Source of the DNA: Stratiformator vulcanicus
GTDB taxonomy: Bacteria > Planctomycetota > Planctomycetia > Planctomycetales > Planctomycetaceae
Direction: 5' to 3'
DNA: 64,000 nt
Assembly (NCBI RefSeq): GCF_007744515.1
Contig: NZ_CP036268.1
Coordinates: 2,085,712-2,149,711 of the forward strand
In this document: positions 18,763 to 27,555 of the stretch, one piece after another
Layout: every line of letters starts with the position of its first letter
How positions within the stretch are numbered: the stretch's first letter is position 1
Translations under genes and position numbers: made by a program
The notes under the pieces: generated by a model
Told to the model about the DNA's origin: nothing
Database searches by the model: none
What the model saw: the letters and a program-made list of their open reading frames with translations, nothing else

Positions 18763-19182
18763 CTAATTGCCCATGAGGGTCAGGGTCAAAGTGCGGGAGC
18801 CGCCGTGGTTGCGGTGCTCGCAAAGATAGATGCCCTGCCAGATTCCCAGAGCCAGTTTGCCGTTGGTAACTGGAACGGTGACGCTCGGGCCGAGCAGGCT
18901 CGACTTCACATGCGAAGTCATGTCGTCCGGGCCTTCGAGGGTGTGTTCATAGTCGAGGTGCTCCGGCACGATGTGATTCATCGCCGTTTCAAAATCGACG
19001 CGCACGTCGGGGTCGGCGTTCTCGTTGATGGTGAGCGCCGCCGACGTGTGCTGGATGAAGACGTGGAGCAGACCGCATTCGACGGGACCAAGCTCGCGCA
19101 TCGCCTCATGCACATATTGCGTGATGAGGTGATACCCGCGCGAATGGGAAGGCAGCGAAATGGTGGTCTGTGAGCAATTCAT
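18763..19182 (-). CDS. YjbQ family protein (UPF0047, secondary thiamine-phosphate synthase)
   Basis: A 139-residue protein of the YjbQ/UPF0047 family. The motifs FIQHTSAALTINENADPDVRVD, PEHLDYEHT and LALGIWQGIYLCEHR contain the His and Asp/Glu positions conserved in the family. Members have been reported to show weak thiamine-phosphate synthase activity; the physiological role is not settled. Two in-frame ATGs (19182 and 19215) are possible; the shorter fits the family's usual start. It lies upstream of larA on the same strand. Confidence 0.85.
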   Translation of the reverse strand: MNCSQTTISLPSHSRGYHLITQYVHEAMRELGPVECGLLHVFIQHTSAALTINENADPDVRVDFETAMNHIVPEHLDYEHTLEGPDDMTSHVKSSLLGPSVTVPVTNGKLALGIWQGIYLCEHRNHGGSRTLTLTLMGN

Positions 19183-19422
19183 CGCTTCAGGCGTTTGGGT
19201 TCCGGTAGCCCCCATATTAACGACGCGAACGCGTCCCGTCTTGTTTCGAGCGGCTGACTCTTCGCAGCTTCAAAGGGATCAACGTCCGAGCCAACGCCGG
19301 AGCGCCAGACTGTGCCAACGCCGATTGCATCGGGTCAAGCGGTCGGTCACGATAGCGAGTGCCGATCCGTTTCATTGGAATTCGGCCTATTTCAATCCAA
19401 GCTCGCCCAAGGATCGACCTCG

Positions 19423-20367
19423 ATGAATCGCCGTAATTTTCTAGCCGGAACCGCCGCGACCGCGACCGCCGTTGCTACCGCAGGATTGGCCCCAACTGCC
19501 GGCGCTCAGAATACCGGCACAGGCGAAAACGCCGGCCCAAAGTCATTTCGCCTGAAGTACGCTCCGCATTTCGGCACGTTCGACAACATCGCCGGCAACG
19601 ACCCGGTCGACCAATTGAAGTTCATTGCCGATCAGGGCTTCACCGCATTGGAAGATAATCCGATGGCGGGGCGACCGATCGATGAGCAGAAGCGAATCGC
19701 TTCAGAAATGGAGCGGCTTGATATCGAGATGGGCGTGTTTGTCGCGAATTGGCCGGCGAGTGATTACTTCAAGAACCCCCGATTGGCATCGGGCCGGAAG
19801 TCCGACCTCGACAAGTTTTTGAAAGAGATGCGAACGGCGATCGAAGTCGGGAAGCGGGTCAACGCAAAGTGGGCCACCGTGGTCTGCGGGACGCTCGACC
19901 ACGGTAAGGAGATGGGTTACCAGACGGCCAATGTGGTCGAAGCCCTGCGGCGGGCCTCGGACATCTGCGAGGAGACCGGCTTAATTATGGTTCTGGAGCC
20001 GCTGAACCATTACGCGAATCATCCCGAATTGTTCCTGAGCGGAAGCCCGCAGGCGTACGAAATTTGCCGGGCGGTCAACAGTCCGCATTGCAAGATTCTG
20101 TTCGACATTTACCACCAGCAGATCACCGAAGGAAACCTGATCCCGAACATCGACATGTGCTGGGACGAGATCGCCTACTTCCAAATCGGCGATAACCCCG
20201 GTCGCAAGGAACCGGGGACCGGCGAAATCAACTATCGCAATGTATTTAAGCACATCCACAAGAGAGGCTTCGACGGAATTCTCGGCATGGAGCACGGGCA
20301 GTCGCTGCCGGGCGAAGATGGCGAGTGGGCGGTGCTCAACGCGTATCGGGCACATGATCAGTTTTGA
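19423..20367 (+). CDS. Tat-exported sugar isomerase/epimerase-like TIM barrel
   Basis: A 314-residue protein with a twin-arginine signal peptide (MNRRNFLAGTAATATAVATAG) and cleavage expected near ALA-type sites before QNTG. The mature part is a TIM barrel of the hydroxypyruvate isomerase/xylose isomerase-like family. It shows the metal-ligand pattern VLEPLNHYAN (Glu), KILFDIYHQQ (Asp, His), FQIGDNPGRKEPGTGEINY and GMEHGQS (Glu). The protein is therefore probably periplasmic and metal-dependent. ATG 19423 is chosen because it starts the signal peptide directly; an ATG at 19312 would add 37 unrelated residues. The substrate is unknown. Confidence 0.85.
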   Translation: MNRRNFLAGTAATATAVATAGLAPTAGAQNTGTGENAGPKSFRLKYAPHFGTFDNIAGNDPVDQLKFIADQGFTALEDNPMAGRPIDEQKRIASEMERLDIEMGVFVANWPASDYFKNPRLASGRKSDLDKFLKEMRTAIEVGKRVNAKWATVVCGTLDHGKEMGYQTANVVEALRRASDICEETGLIMVLEPLNHYANHPELFLSGSPQAYEICRAVNSPHCKILFDIYHQQITEGNLIPNIDMCWDEIAYFQIGDNPGRKEPGTGEINYRNVFKHIHKRGFDGILGMEHGQSLPGEDGEWAVLNAYRAHDQF

Positions 20368-20451
20368 TGCACGCCGTCCGATCGGGAGTGTCCGTCCGAT
20401 GCTTTCGAGATATTCGCTGCGTTTAAAATACGCGTTCGGGATCGGGTCGCC

Positions 20452-21009
20452 ATGACGTCTGCGAGCAGATCCCATCCACCAGCAGAACCTTCGCCCCGGC
20501 TGAGGCCGCCTCATCCGGCTGAAGCGAGCGACGAAGAGCTTTTGGCCGACTGTCAGTTGAAACGGGTGCGGCGATCGGGACCCGGAGGGCAGCATCGCAA
20601 TAAAGTCGAAACCGGTGTGGTCCTCCGACACGAGCCCACCGGCACAACCGCTGAGGCAGCCGAACGTCGCTCTGTCGAGCAGAACAAGAAGGTCGCGGTT
20701 CGGCGACTCCGCGAGCGGTTGGCGCTCAAGCTACGCTGTGAACGAAACGATGAGGGGCCACTTCCTGAATTGTGGACGAGGCGGATCAAGAATAGGCGAA
20801 TCACAATTAGCTCCTCTCACTCTGATCTCGCCCCGTTGATCGCGATCGCACTCGATTTTGTCGCGAGGTACGGTGGTGACACCCGGGTCGCGGCCGACCG
20901 GCTCGGGATTACGCCGTCGCAACTGGTACGATTCCTGAAGTTACTCCCTGCGGCGTTCCAAGTGGCCAACGACATTCGAGAGCAAAACGGTCAACACCGT
21001 TTGCGGTAA
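20452..21009 (+). CDS. stand-alone GGQ release-factor-like protein
   Basis: A 185-residue protein with the class I release-factor catalytic motif (RRSGPGGQHRNKVETGV, about residues 40-56), whose GGQ enters the ribosomal peptidyl-transferase centre and releases the peptide. The stop-codon reading domains of RF1/RF2 are absent. Unlike ArfB (YaeJ), the tail is not a simple basic helix: it has a further helical part (ALDFVARYGGDTRVAADRLGITPSQLVRFLK) resembling a helix-turn-helix. A ribosome-rescue hydrolase is the likely role (inference from the family). Confidence 0.75.
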   Translation: MTSASRSHPPAEPSPRLRPPHPAEASDEELLADCQLKRVRRSGPGGQHRNKVETGVVLRHEPTGTTAEAAERRSVEQNKKVAVRRLRERLALKLRCERNDEGPLPELWTRRIKNRRITISSSHSDLAPLIAIALDFVARYGGDTRVAADRLGITPSQLVRFLKLLPAAFQVANDIREQNGQHRLR

Positions 21010-21213
21010 TTCATGAGTCCCCGAATCGAGCCAACGAACATAGAATGCTGATCCGTAACTTGGTTGAGATTGCTTTGCTGAGGCTGCGCCATGTCCCGCC
21101 GGGGCGGTATGATCAATTAGAGTCTTTTTGGTGATGACCGTTTCCGACGTGCGATCAGATCGAAGAAACGTCCGGCGGACATCAAACGAACCAGAGCCGA
21201 CACTGAAAAATCT

Positions 21214-22803
21214 ATGAGCGACGGTGAACTCAGAAGCGATCACGGTCGCGAGGCTCGGGGGTTGTCAATTTCCCTTTCCGGCCTGTTCGGCTTTTCGATC
21301 GGCTGCGGCATTCTGGTCCTCGCCTTCGGATTCGCGCGAAGCGGCCGAGCGGCACCGCTGATCGTACTGCTGCTGGTGACGTCGGGGTCGACCGTCGCAC
21401 TGTACGGCTTAATCGATTTGGTCGCCTCGATTGCCGCGGCGATGCTATCGAAGTCGATGCACCGGACGATCGGACGGGTTCGGAAGCTCGATTCGATCGC
21501 GTGGGCGGGCATTCTGCTGATCGGTTTCGGGATCGGACTTTGGACGGTGTCGGGTCGCTTCGTCACGGTCTCTATTGTGGCGGCGGTGCTCGCCGGTAGC
21601 GGATTGCTGTTCCTGGTGTGGGGGGCAAAACGCCTGTTCGATCGAATGATCGCCCGACCGACGTTCAGCGCGACAAAAGACTGGAAGCGCTTCTCCCTGA
21701 CGCCGCCCGGAATGGCTTGTTTGGGGCTATCCTTTTTATTGCTGCTCGGGGCCTATTTGGGGCCTTCAAACATGCTGCTGATGATTTTCGCATTGCTCGT
21801 CGGACCGTTCGTCTTTAGCGGGTGGCACACCCTGACAACGCTTCGGGAGATGTCGGTCCGGCGAATCTTGCCGACCGATGTCTTCGCGGGCCAGATCGCC
21901 ACCATCGAATTGGAGACCCGCAATCGCCGCAAGTTTCTGACAAGTTGGTTTGTCATTGCGACCGATGTCGTTGTGCAGGGAGCGCGGCACCTCAGGCCGG
22001 TTGCCGTGTTCGTTCGGATTCCGCCCGGAAAACTGGCTCGGTCGAGTTATCGCTTTCGGCCGATGATGCGTGGCAAATACACGCTGGGGCCGCTGCGACT
22101 TTCCTGCCGGTTCCCTCTCGGATTGGTCGAACGGGGCATCATTGTTAAGCGTCGCGATGACCTGCTTGTCCTGCCCCGGATCGGTTCGCTGACTCCGCAA
22201 TGGAATAGAGAATTCGGCGTGGCCAGCGAGCTCGTATCACGGCGCGAGACCCGCTCCGGGGCGTTTCACGACGAATTCCATCAAATGCGGGAGTATCGCC
22301 ATGGCGATAACTCCCGCCTGATTCACTGGAAGACCTCCGCCCGTGTCGGTCAATTGATGGTCAAAGAGTTTCGCGAAAGTCGTGACCGCGACTTACTACT
22401 GCTGATTGATCTTTGGCGCAGCGATCGCGAACTTGCCGCCGACAGCGATGTCGAAATATTAATCTCTTTGGCCGCAACCGTCGCGTCAAAGCATTGCGTT
22501 GACGGAGCAGGATCGAAGATTCGCATCGCCGTCACCGGTTCGAGCAACGAACTCTGGGAGGACGAAGCCTCGCCGGGCTCTCGCATCGCACTGCTCCGCC
22601 AGCTTGCCCTACCGCATGGTTCCGACATGGCGGATGGCGACTGGTTGTGGCAGCAGGCTGACGGAATGTCGCCGGCAGCAACGCGAGGGGCCGTGTTAAC
22701 TTCACGACCAATTAAGGATTTCGATGTCCCCCTTGACCTTTCCTGGCTGACGGTCATTCATTCTAAGACAGCGGAGCATTACATCGAATTTCCGGACGAA
22801 TAA
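21214..22803 (+). CDS. DUF58 membrane protein
   Basis: A 529-residue protein. Hydrophobic helices lie at about 20-40, 45-70, 90-110 and 115-133, and again at about 170-205. The last part contains a DUF58 domain: HQMREYRHGDNSRLIHWKTSARVGQLMVKEF is the family's signature. The vWA-like MIDAS position reads DLWRS instead of DxSxS, so the metal site looks degenerate. DUF58 proteins usually lie next to MoxR AAA+ genes; no moxR is adjacent here, and the transglutaminase gene follows. The upstream gap of about 200 bases can hold the promoter. Confidence 0.82.
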   Translation: MSDGELRSDHGREARGLSISLSGLFGFSIGCGILVLAFGFARSGRAAPLIVLLLVTSGSTVALYGLIDLVASIAAAMLSKSMHRTIGRVRKLDSIAWAGILLIGFGIGLWTVSGRFVTVSIVAAVLAGSGLLFLVWGAKRLFDRMIARPTFSATKDWKRFSLTPPGMACLGLSFLLLLGAYLGPSNMLLMIFALLVGPFVFSGWHTLTTLREMSVRRILPTDVFAGQIATIELETRNRRKFLTSWFVIATDVVVQGARHLRPVAVFVRIPPGKLARSSYRFRPMMRGKYTLGPLRLSCRFPLGLVERGIIVKRRDDLLVLPRIGSLTPQWNREFGVASELVSRRETRSGAFHDEFHQMREYRHGDNSRLIHWKTSARVGQLMVKEFRESRDRDLLLLIDLWRSDRELAADSDVEILISLAATVASKHCVDGAGSKIRIAVTGSSNELWEDEASPGSRIALLRQLALPHGSDMADGDWLWQQADGMSPAATRGAVLTSRPIKDFDVPLDLSWLTVIHSKTAEHYIEFPDE

Positions 22804-22821
22804 TCAAATTGAAAAATTAAG

Positions 22822-23016
22822 ATGGCCACAATCGAAAAGGTCGGCTTCAGCGCTCGTCGGATTAGAAAATACGAAGTGGAAATGGAGGCGGGCCCGGTGT
22901 TTCTCGAACGATTAACTTCGAATGCCTTCGGCTGGCAATTCCATCGTGAAGAACCGCGGGATCGACTGCCGAGAGCGGATGCCTCAGCAAGGCGCAACGA
23001 GTCGCCGTTAAACTGA
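22822..23016 (+). CDS. possible small protein of 64 residues
   Basis: The frame from ATG 22822 to the stop at 23014-23016 lies between the DUF58 and transglutaminase genes on the same strand. The codons used resemble those of the neighbouring genes. The product is basic and hydrophilic (ARRIRKYEVEME, HREEPRDRLPRAD) with no known motif. No clear ribosome-binding site is seen, so this may be non-coding. Confidence 0.3.
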   Translation: MATIEKVGFSARRIRKYEVEMEAGPVFLERLTSNAFGWQFHREEPRDRLPRADASARRNESPLN

Positions 23017-23065
23017 GATATGTCACGATATGAATCAAACCCATTCGCAACCTGATTGAATCGTT

Positions 23066-25543
23066 ATGGCCTCCACCCTGGTCCTTAGTTCTCAGGAGAA
23101 CGTCGCGCCAACAGACCGGGCCGCCGGCCAGCCGTCCGCGACGTTGAGGATGGTGCAGTGGCACGTCTTGGCTATCGTGTGCCTCGCCAATTTCATGCTA
23201 TCGATTACGGAGTATCCGCTCGTTTCTTCAATGCTGACGATTCCGATCGCAATCGTGGCATTCGTTGTCACCGAGCGGATGAAATTATTCAGCTACTCCG
23301 CGACGGTGGCCAATTTTCTCTCCGTGCCCGCGCTCTTGTTGTGTGTCGGAAACCTGTTCTCAGGTAGCGTTGAAACGCGTATTCAGGCAGGGGCGAATCT
23401 GCTTGTGCTGCTCACTTGGGTCATTCTATTTCAACGCAAGGAAAGCCGGCATTATTGGTGGCTTGCCTCGCTCGCCATTCTGCAGATCGCAGTCGGAGCC
23501 GTGCTGACCACCTCGGCGGGTTTCGGCCTGCTCTTGGCCGTCGCGTTGTTCCTGGCAATCCGTACTGCCACTTATCTGGTCGCTCTGCGAATTGAAGAAG
23601 ATTGCTCCGAACCGATACCAATTGCGGCGCCGAAAGGTGAGTCGGGTGAGCGACCAAGTGGCCGACAGATACTCGTTGCGGAGAATCGGGTTGTTCCGCA
23701 GAGCAGTGGTTTGCAGGCGCAGATCCGCTCGGCGGTTGGTGCGCTCTCGAACGCCGCAACAATTGTCTTCTTAGGATCGTTGTTCGCGGCCGCGGTATTC
23801 TTCGCTTTAACTCCGCGTGTCTGGATTGACCGACTCCCGATCGAACAGACTTATTCGTCGCTGGCCGGCCGGTCTTACACCGGCTACTCAGATACCGTGA
23901 AGCTCGGCTCATTCGGGGAAGTTCTTGAAAGTCCCAAACTTGTGCTGGAAGTGCGAGCTTTCGAGGGGAACTCAGACAATACCGTTAATCTGGAGGCCTA
24001 TGCGTCCCGGCTTGGCCTCGACGAGCCCTACTTCCGTGGAGTAACCATGGACTCGTACGATCAGGGAGAATGGGTCTCGGGAATTCCCGAGACCGATGTC
24101 ACCGACGTTCCGAGACGTCCTCCGGACGAATATGCTGATCAGTTCGTCCGGCAGGAAATTCGGCGTCACCCTATTAATGCTTCAACGGTTTTCGCTGTTC
24201 ATCCGGTCGGGTTCATTCGGCTGGGTGACGATGTGAAAGATTCTCGAATCGTACGGCGCCGACTCGACTATTCGCTGGTTGGCGAACTCGGTTCCAAGGC
24301 CCGCAATCGACCTTACCAGTATGTCGCGTATTCTTCGGTCGACCTTGAGAGCGCCAAGCGACATCCGGCAATCGCAGCCGCAAAATTTTCCCCCGATCGA
24401 TACCGTTTCGAGTCGGAGATATACACTCGGCTCCCGCCGGGTAAACTGCTTCGCCTTCGCAAGTTAGCTGAAGAGGTCGTTCTCAGTGCCGTGCGTGAAG
24501 ACAATGCACGTGAACTGGCTGACATTCCTGCGTCTGAGCGGGCTGATCGCATCGTTCGTTATCTTCGTGATTCCGGCGACTATACATATTCGTTAAACAT
24601 CGAATTAAGTCGTTCGGGTATCGACGAGGTTGAGGATTTTCTCTTTGAAACGCGCAAAGGCCACTGCCAGTACTTTGCTTCGGCATTGGCTTTGATGCTG
24701 CGAAGCGTTGACGTTCCGGCGAGATTGGTCAGCGGCTTTAAGGGTGGTAATTTGAATTCCTTTACCGGATCCTACGAGGTCCAGCAACGGCACGCGCATG
24801 CCTGGGTCGAGGCACGCATTGACGGGCTCTGGACGACGCTCGACGCTACTCCGGCTTCGTCACGCAGCGCTATTGTCGATGCGAACGCTCCTTATTTTGC
24901 CTACGCGAGAAATATGCTCTCAGTTGTGACGGATGCGTGGCAAGACTACGTCGTGTTGCTCAACCTAGAGAAGCAAAAAGAAGGCTTCTATAACCCAGTG
25001 GCGAATTCCATTCGCTCAGTCGCCAAGGCAATCAGTCCCGGCGAAGAGGCGGAAGACACCGAGCGGACAACGGCCGTGTCCGCGATGTTTAAAGCGCTGC
25101 TCGATCCCAACCTCTGGTTTAGTGGACGGGGGATCGTACTGCTAACGCTGCTGGCCGGTTGCATCACCTTGTTGACCCTGATCAGCCGACGCGTGATTGC
25201 ATTTCATCGCCGGCGTCGGCGGCAACTTCAGCAGGGGCGCCAAGCGCGTACCGTCAAATTTTATCAGCGGTTCCGAGAACTCTGTAGCCGAATCGGCCTG
25301 AACCGTCCGGCCACGGCGACCGAGCGAGAGTTCCTCGCCCATATTAAAGCCGCGTTTAAAAGCCTCGGGCTACCTGAAGAGTTTCAGCCTGTTCCGGTTG
25401 CCCTTATTGATGATTTCTACGCCGTGCGTTTCGGCAACCGAGAACTCAGTGAGCAGCGTCTCGGGGAAATCGAAGGCGAATTAAATGCCTTGGAGCGCGG
25501 CATTGCCGACCGCCAACGTTCTGGACCGGCGAAAGAAAAGTAG
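23066..25543 (+). CDS. transglutaminase-like membrane protein, TgpA type
   Basis: An 825-residue protein with six or so N-terminal hydrophobic helices (about 30-180), another at about 225-245, a large periplasmic part, and a further helix at about 690-710. The transglutaminase core has Cys534 in RKGHCQYFASALA, His578 in HAHAWVEA and Asp593 in TTLDATP, in the order Cys-His-Asp expected for the triad. It belongs to the TgpA/DUF3488 plus transglutaminase group, membrane enzymes thought to modify or cleave envelope proteins or peptides. It is the usual partner of DUF58 genes, as here. The C-terminal cytoplasmic part carries a DUF4129-like helical segment (YQRFRELCSRIGLNRPATATEREFL). Confidence 0.88.
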   Translation: MASTLVLSSQENVAPTDRAAGQPSATLRMVQWHVLAIVCLANFMLSITEYPLVSSMLTIPIAIVAFVVTERMKLFSYSATVANFLSVPALLLCVGNLFSGSVETRIQAGANLLVLLTWVILFQRKESRHYWWLASLAILQIAVGAVLTTSAGFGLLLAVALFLAIRTATYLVALRIEEDCSEPIPIAAPKGESGERPSGRQILVAENRVVPQSSGLQAQIRSAVGALSNAATIVFLGSLFAAAVFFALTPRVWIDRLPIEQTYSSLAGRSYTGYSDTVKLGSFGEVLESPKLVLEVRAFEGNSDNTVNLEAYASRLGLDEPYFRGVTMDSYDQGEWVSGIPETDVTDVPRRPPDEYADQFVRQEIRRHPINASTVFAVHPVGFIRLGDDVKDSRIVRRRLDYSLVGELGSKARNRPYQYVAYSSVDLESAKRHPAIAAAKFSPDRYRFESEIYTRLPPGKLLRLRKLAEEVVLSAVREDNARELADIPASERADRIVRYLRDSGDYTYSLNIELSRSGIDEVEDFLFETRKGHCQYFASALALMLRSVDVPARLVSGFKGGNLNSFTGSYEVQQRHAHAWVEARIDGLWTTLDATPASSRSAIVDANAPYFAYARNMLSVVTDAWQDYVVLLNLEKQKEGFYNPVANSIRSVAKAISPGEEAEDTERTTAVSAMFKALLDPNLWFSGRGIVLLTLLAGCITLLTLISRRVIAFHRRRRRQLQQGRQARTVKFYQRFRELCSRIGLNRPATATEREFLAHIKAAFKSLGLPEEFQPVPVALIDDFYAVRFGNRELSEQRLGEIEGELNALERGIADRQRSGPAKEK

Positions 25544-25604
25544 CAGTCGCTGAGTAAGCGTCAATCGAAAATGGCTTGCTGCTCATTAGCTTTAAAGAAG
25601 GGCT

Positions 25605-27554
25605 TTATCGAGAGCCGCGCAATCGCGGGTCTGACACGTCCCGGAGTGTGTCGCCGACCAGATTGTACGATGTGATTGTCATGAAAATCGCAAAGCCGGG
25701 AAAGTAAATGAGCCATGATGCGATGCGGATGTAATCGCGGCCTTCTGCCAAGATTCCTCCCCAAGATGGGCGGGGCACCGTGATCCCGAGGCCGAGAAAG
25801 GAGAGAGCACTCTCCGTCAAAATAGCACCGGCAATGCCGAATGTTGCTGCAACCAAAACCGGGGCCAGAGCGTTCGGTAAGATGTGCCGGAAAATTAATC
25901 GCGATGCCGGGTATCCGAGAGCGCGACCGGCCAGCACAAATTCCTGACCACTGAGCCTTAAGAATTCACCGCGCACTAAGCGAGCGACTCCTGTCCAACC
26001 GGTTAATCCAATGACCACCATAATGTTCCAGATGCTGGGGCCAATAAAAGCCACGATGGTCAGGATCAGAAAAAAGCTCGGAAAGACGATGACAATTTCA
26101 ATAACCCGCGAAAGTAGCATATCGACCCAGCCGCCGAAGAATCCGGCAACGGCACCGACAACAATCCCGATTGCGACATAGATACCGACCGCCACAATTC
26201 CCACCGACAGGCTGACTCGCCCGCCCCAGATCATTCTGCTGAGGACGTCCCGGCCAATCTTGTCAGTGCCAAGCCAGTGCGGTTTATCCCAGGTATTAAC
26301 TACAACGTCGCTAGGCTGCACTGCCTGGTTATTCACTTGGTCTTCCGCTTCGTCTTTCTCGGGCCACCACGGAGGAGCACCGAACTTCTTATTGAGATTG
26401 TCTTCGTCAAGTCCGTACGGAATCAGCGGCCAAACGACCGATTGATAAACGATCGGCTTAGCATTCGCCGACTCCGCATCTGCCAATACGCCTTGTTTAT
26501 AAGGTGAGCGGTCAACGCGATCGGGTACCGCCAGATACCACACGCCCGCAACGACTGCAGCCGAGACTACCGTCAGACTTAAAATTCGCCGGATCGTCCG
26601 GCCTCCGAACCACGGGAGTAGAGCGGCAATGAGGGCGAGCACGAGTCCGAACTCCACAATCAGCGCTGCTATATCGCCATAGATCAGCGAGTCGAACACC
26701 GGGAAGTGCCAGCGGTTCACCGGCTCGACCTGACGTGTCGAAAATCGACTGCGGAGATCGCGAGCGGCGCTCGACAATTCAGAATTGATGCCCCGAAGTT
26801 CGGATTCGATTGCGGTGAGGCTCGTATCAACCGCAGCAATTTTGCTCGCCGAATCATCGGCCGAGCGATTCTTAACGGCATCAACGACGGCCCGTAGGAA
26901 ACTGGGCTCGCCATCGCGAGTGACCTTAATTAAACCCTGACGACGCTGCTCGTTTAGTGAGGCGGCCTCGTTATTGTCCGTTCCCAGGTCGATCCTTAAA
27001 TCGGGCCACAGCCGGGTTTTTTCGAGTTCCGGCTCGATTCCCGTCAGCAATCGACGCAATTGCGTCGCGTCCATCTTCTCAAGGAGGTCGGCGAGTGGGT
27101 CGGCGACCTGGGGCAACTGCGTTGTGACTTCGCGAAGGTTGTCAATGGGCGCCTCGAGGGACGCCTCGAACTGAGAAACCTTGTCGCCATCTTCGACAGA
27201 GAACTGTGACCGTAAGCTCGAGAGTTCGAGACGGACTCCGCGCCATTCTTGATCAGGAAAGTCGTCAGCCGCGATCTTCGTGGGGAGCAACCGCAAAATC
27301 GTTCTGGCGTTTCGAACCGACTCCGACTGTTGAAATCGGTTAATACCGTAATAAGCCAATGGTCGATCGTTCGCGATGATCGGCGCGAGAATACTGATGG
27401 AGATCAGCAGAAAGATCACGACCGCTGAGACGACCGCCAAATATCGCTGCTTAAACCCTTTCCAGATTAAAGCCGATTGACTTTCTCCGAGCGGGATCTC
27501 GTTTCGAATTGAATCCGCCGTGGTGTGCACGGCGCCGGTGCTGGCGACTATCAC
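25605..27554 (-). CDS. peptide/nickel-type ABC permease, OppC/DppC family, with large insert
   Basis: A 649-residue permease, about twice the usual 300. After a first hydrophobic helix (about 38-60), typical of OppC, there is a long hydrophilic, partly coiled-coil insert (about 85-295). Two more hydrophobic helices (about 300-325, 330-350) and a loop up to about 430 follow. The permease core then resumes: HWLGTDKIGRDVLSRMIWGGR, the EAA loop (GRALGYPASRLIFRHILPNALAPVL) and GLGITVPRPSWG. It starts with GTG one base after the OppB-like gene, so the two are translated together. The insert is in the part between TM1 and TM2, so it likely faces the periplasm. Confidence 0.85.
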   Translation of the reverse strand: MIVASTGAVHTTADSIRNEIPLGESQSALIWKGFKQRYLAVVSAVVIFLLISISILAPIIANDRPLAYYGINRFQQSESVRNARTILRLLPTKIAADDFPDQEWRGVRLELSSLRSQFSVEDGDKVSQFEASLEAPIDNLREVTTQLPQVADPLADLLEKMDATQLRRLLTGIEPELEKTRLWPDLRIDLGTDNNEAASLNEQRRQGLIKVTRDGEPSFLRAVVDAVKNRSADDSASKIAAVDTSLTAIESELRGINSELSSAARDLRSRFSTRQVEPVNRWHFPVFDSLIYGDIAALIVEFGLVLALIAALLPWFGGRTIRRILSLTVVSAAVVAGVWYLAVPDRVDRSPYKQGVLADAESANAKPIVYQSVVWPLIPYGLDEDNLNKKFGAPPWWPEKDEAEDQVNNQAVQPSDVVVNTWDKPHWLGTDKIGRDVLSRMIWGGRVSLSVGIVAVGIYVAIGIVVGAVAGFFGGWVDMLLSRVIEIVIVFPSFFLILTIVAFIGPSIWNIMVVIGLTGWTGVARLVRGEFLRLSGQEFVLAGRALGYPASRLIFRHILPNALAPVLVAATFGIAGAILTESALSFLGLGITVPRPSWGGILAEGRDYIRIASWLIYFPGFAIFMTITSYNLVGDTLRDVSDPRLRGSR

Positions 27555-27555
27555 G

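Noticed and set aside
17680-19173. Long plus-strand frame of 497 codons
   Set aside because: It is antisense to larA and yjbQ, which have clear family motifs; its composition is that of a shadow frame in a biased genome.
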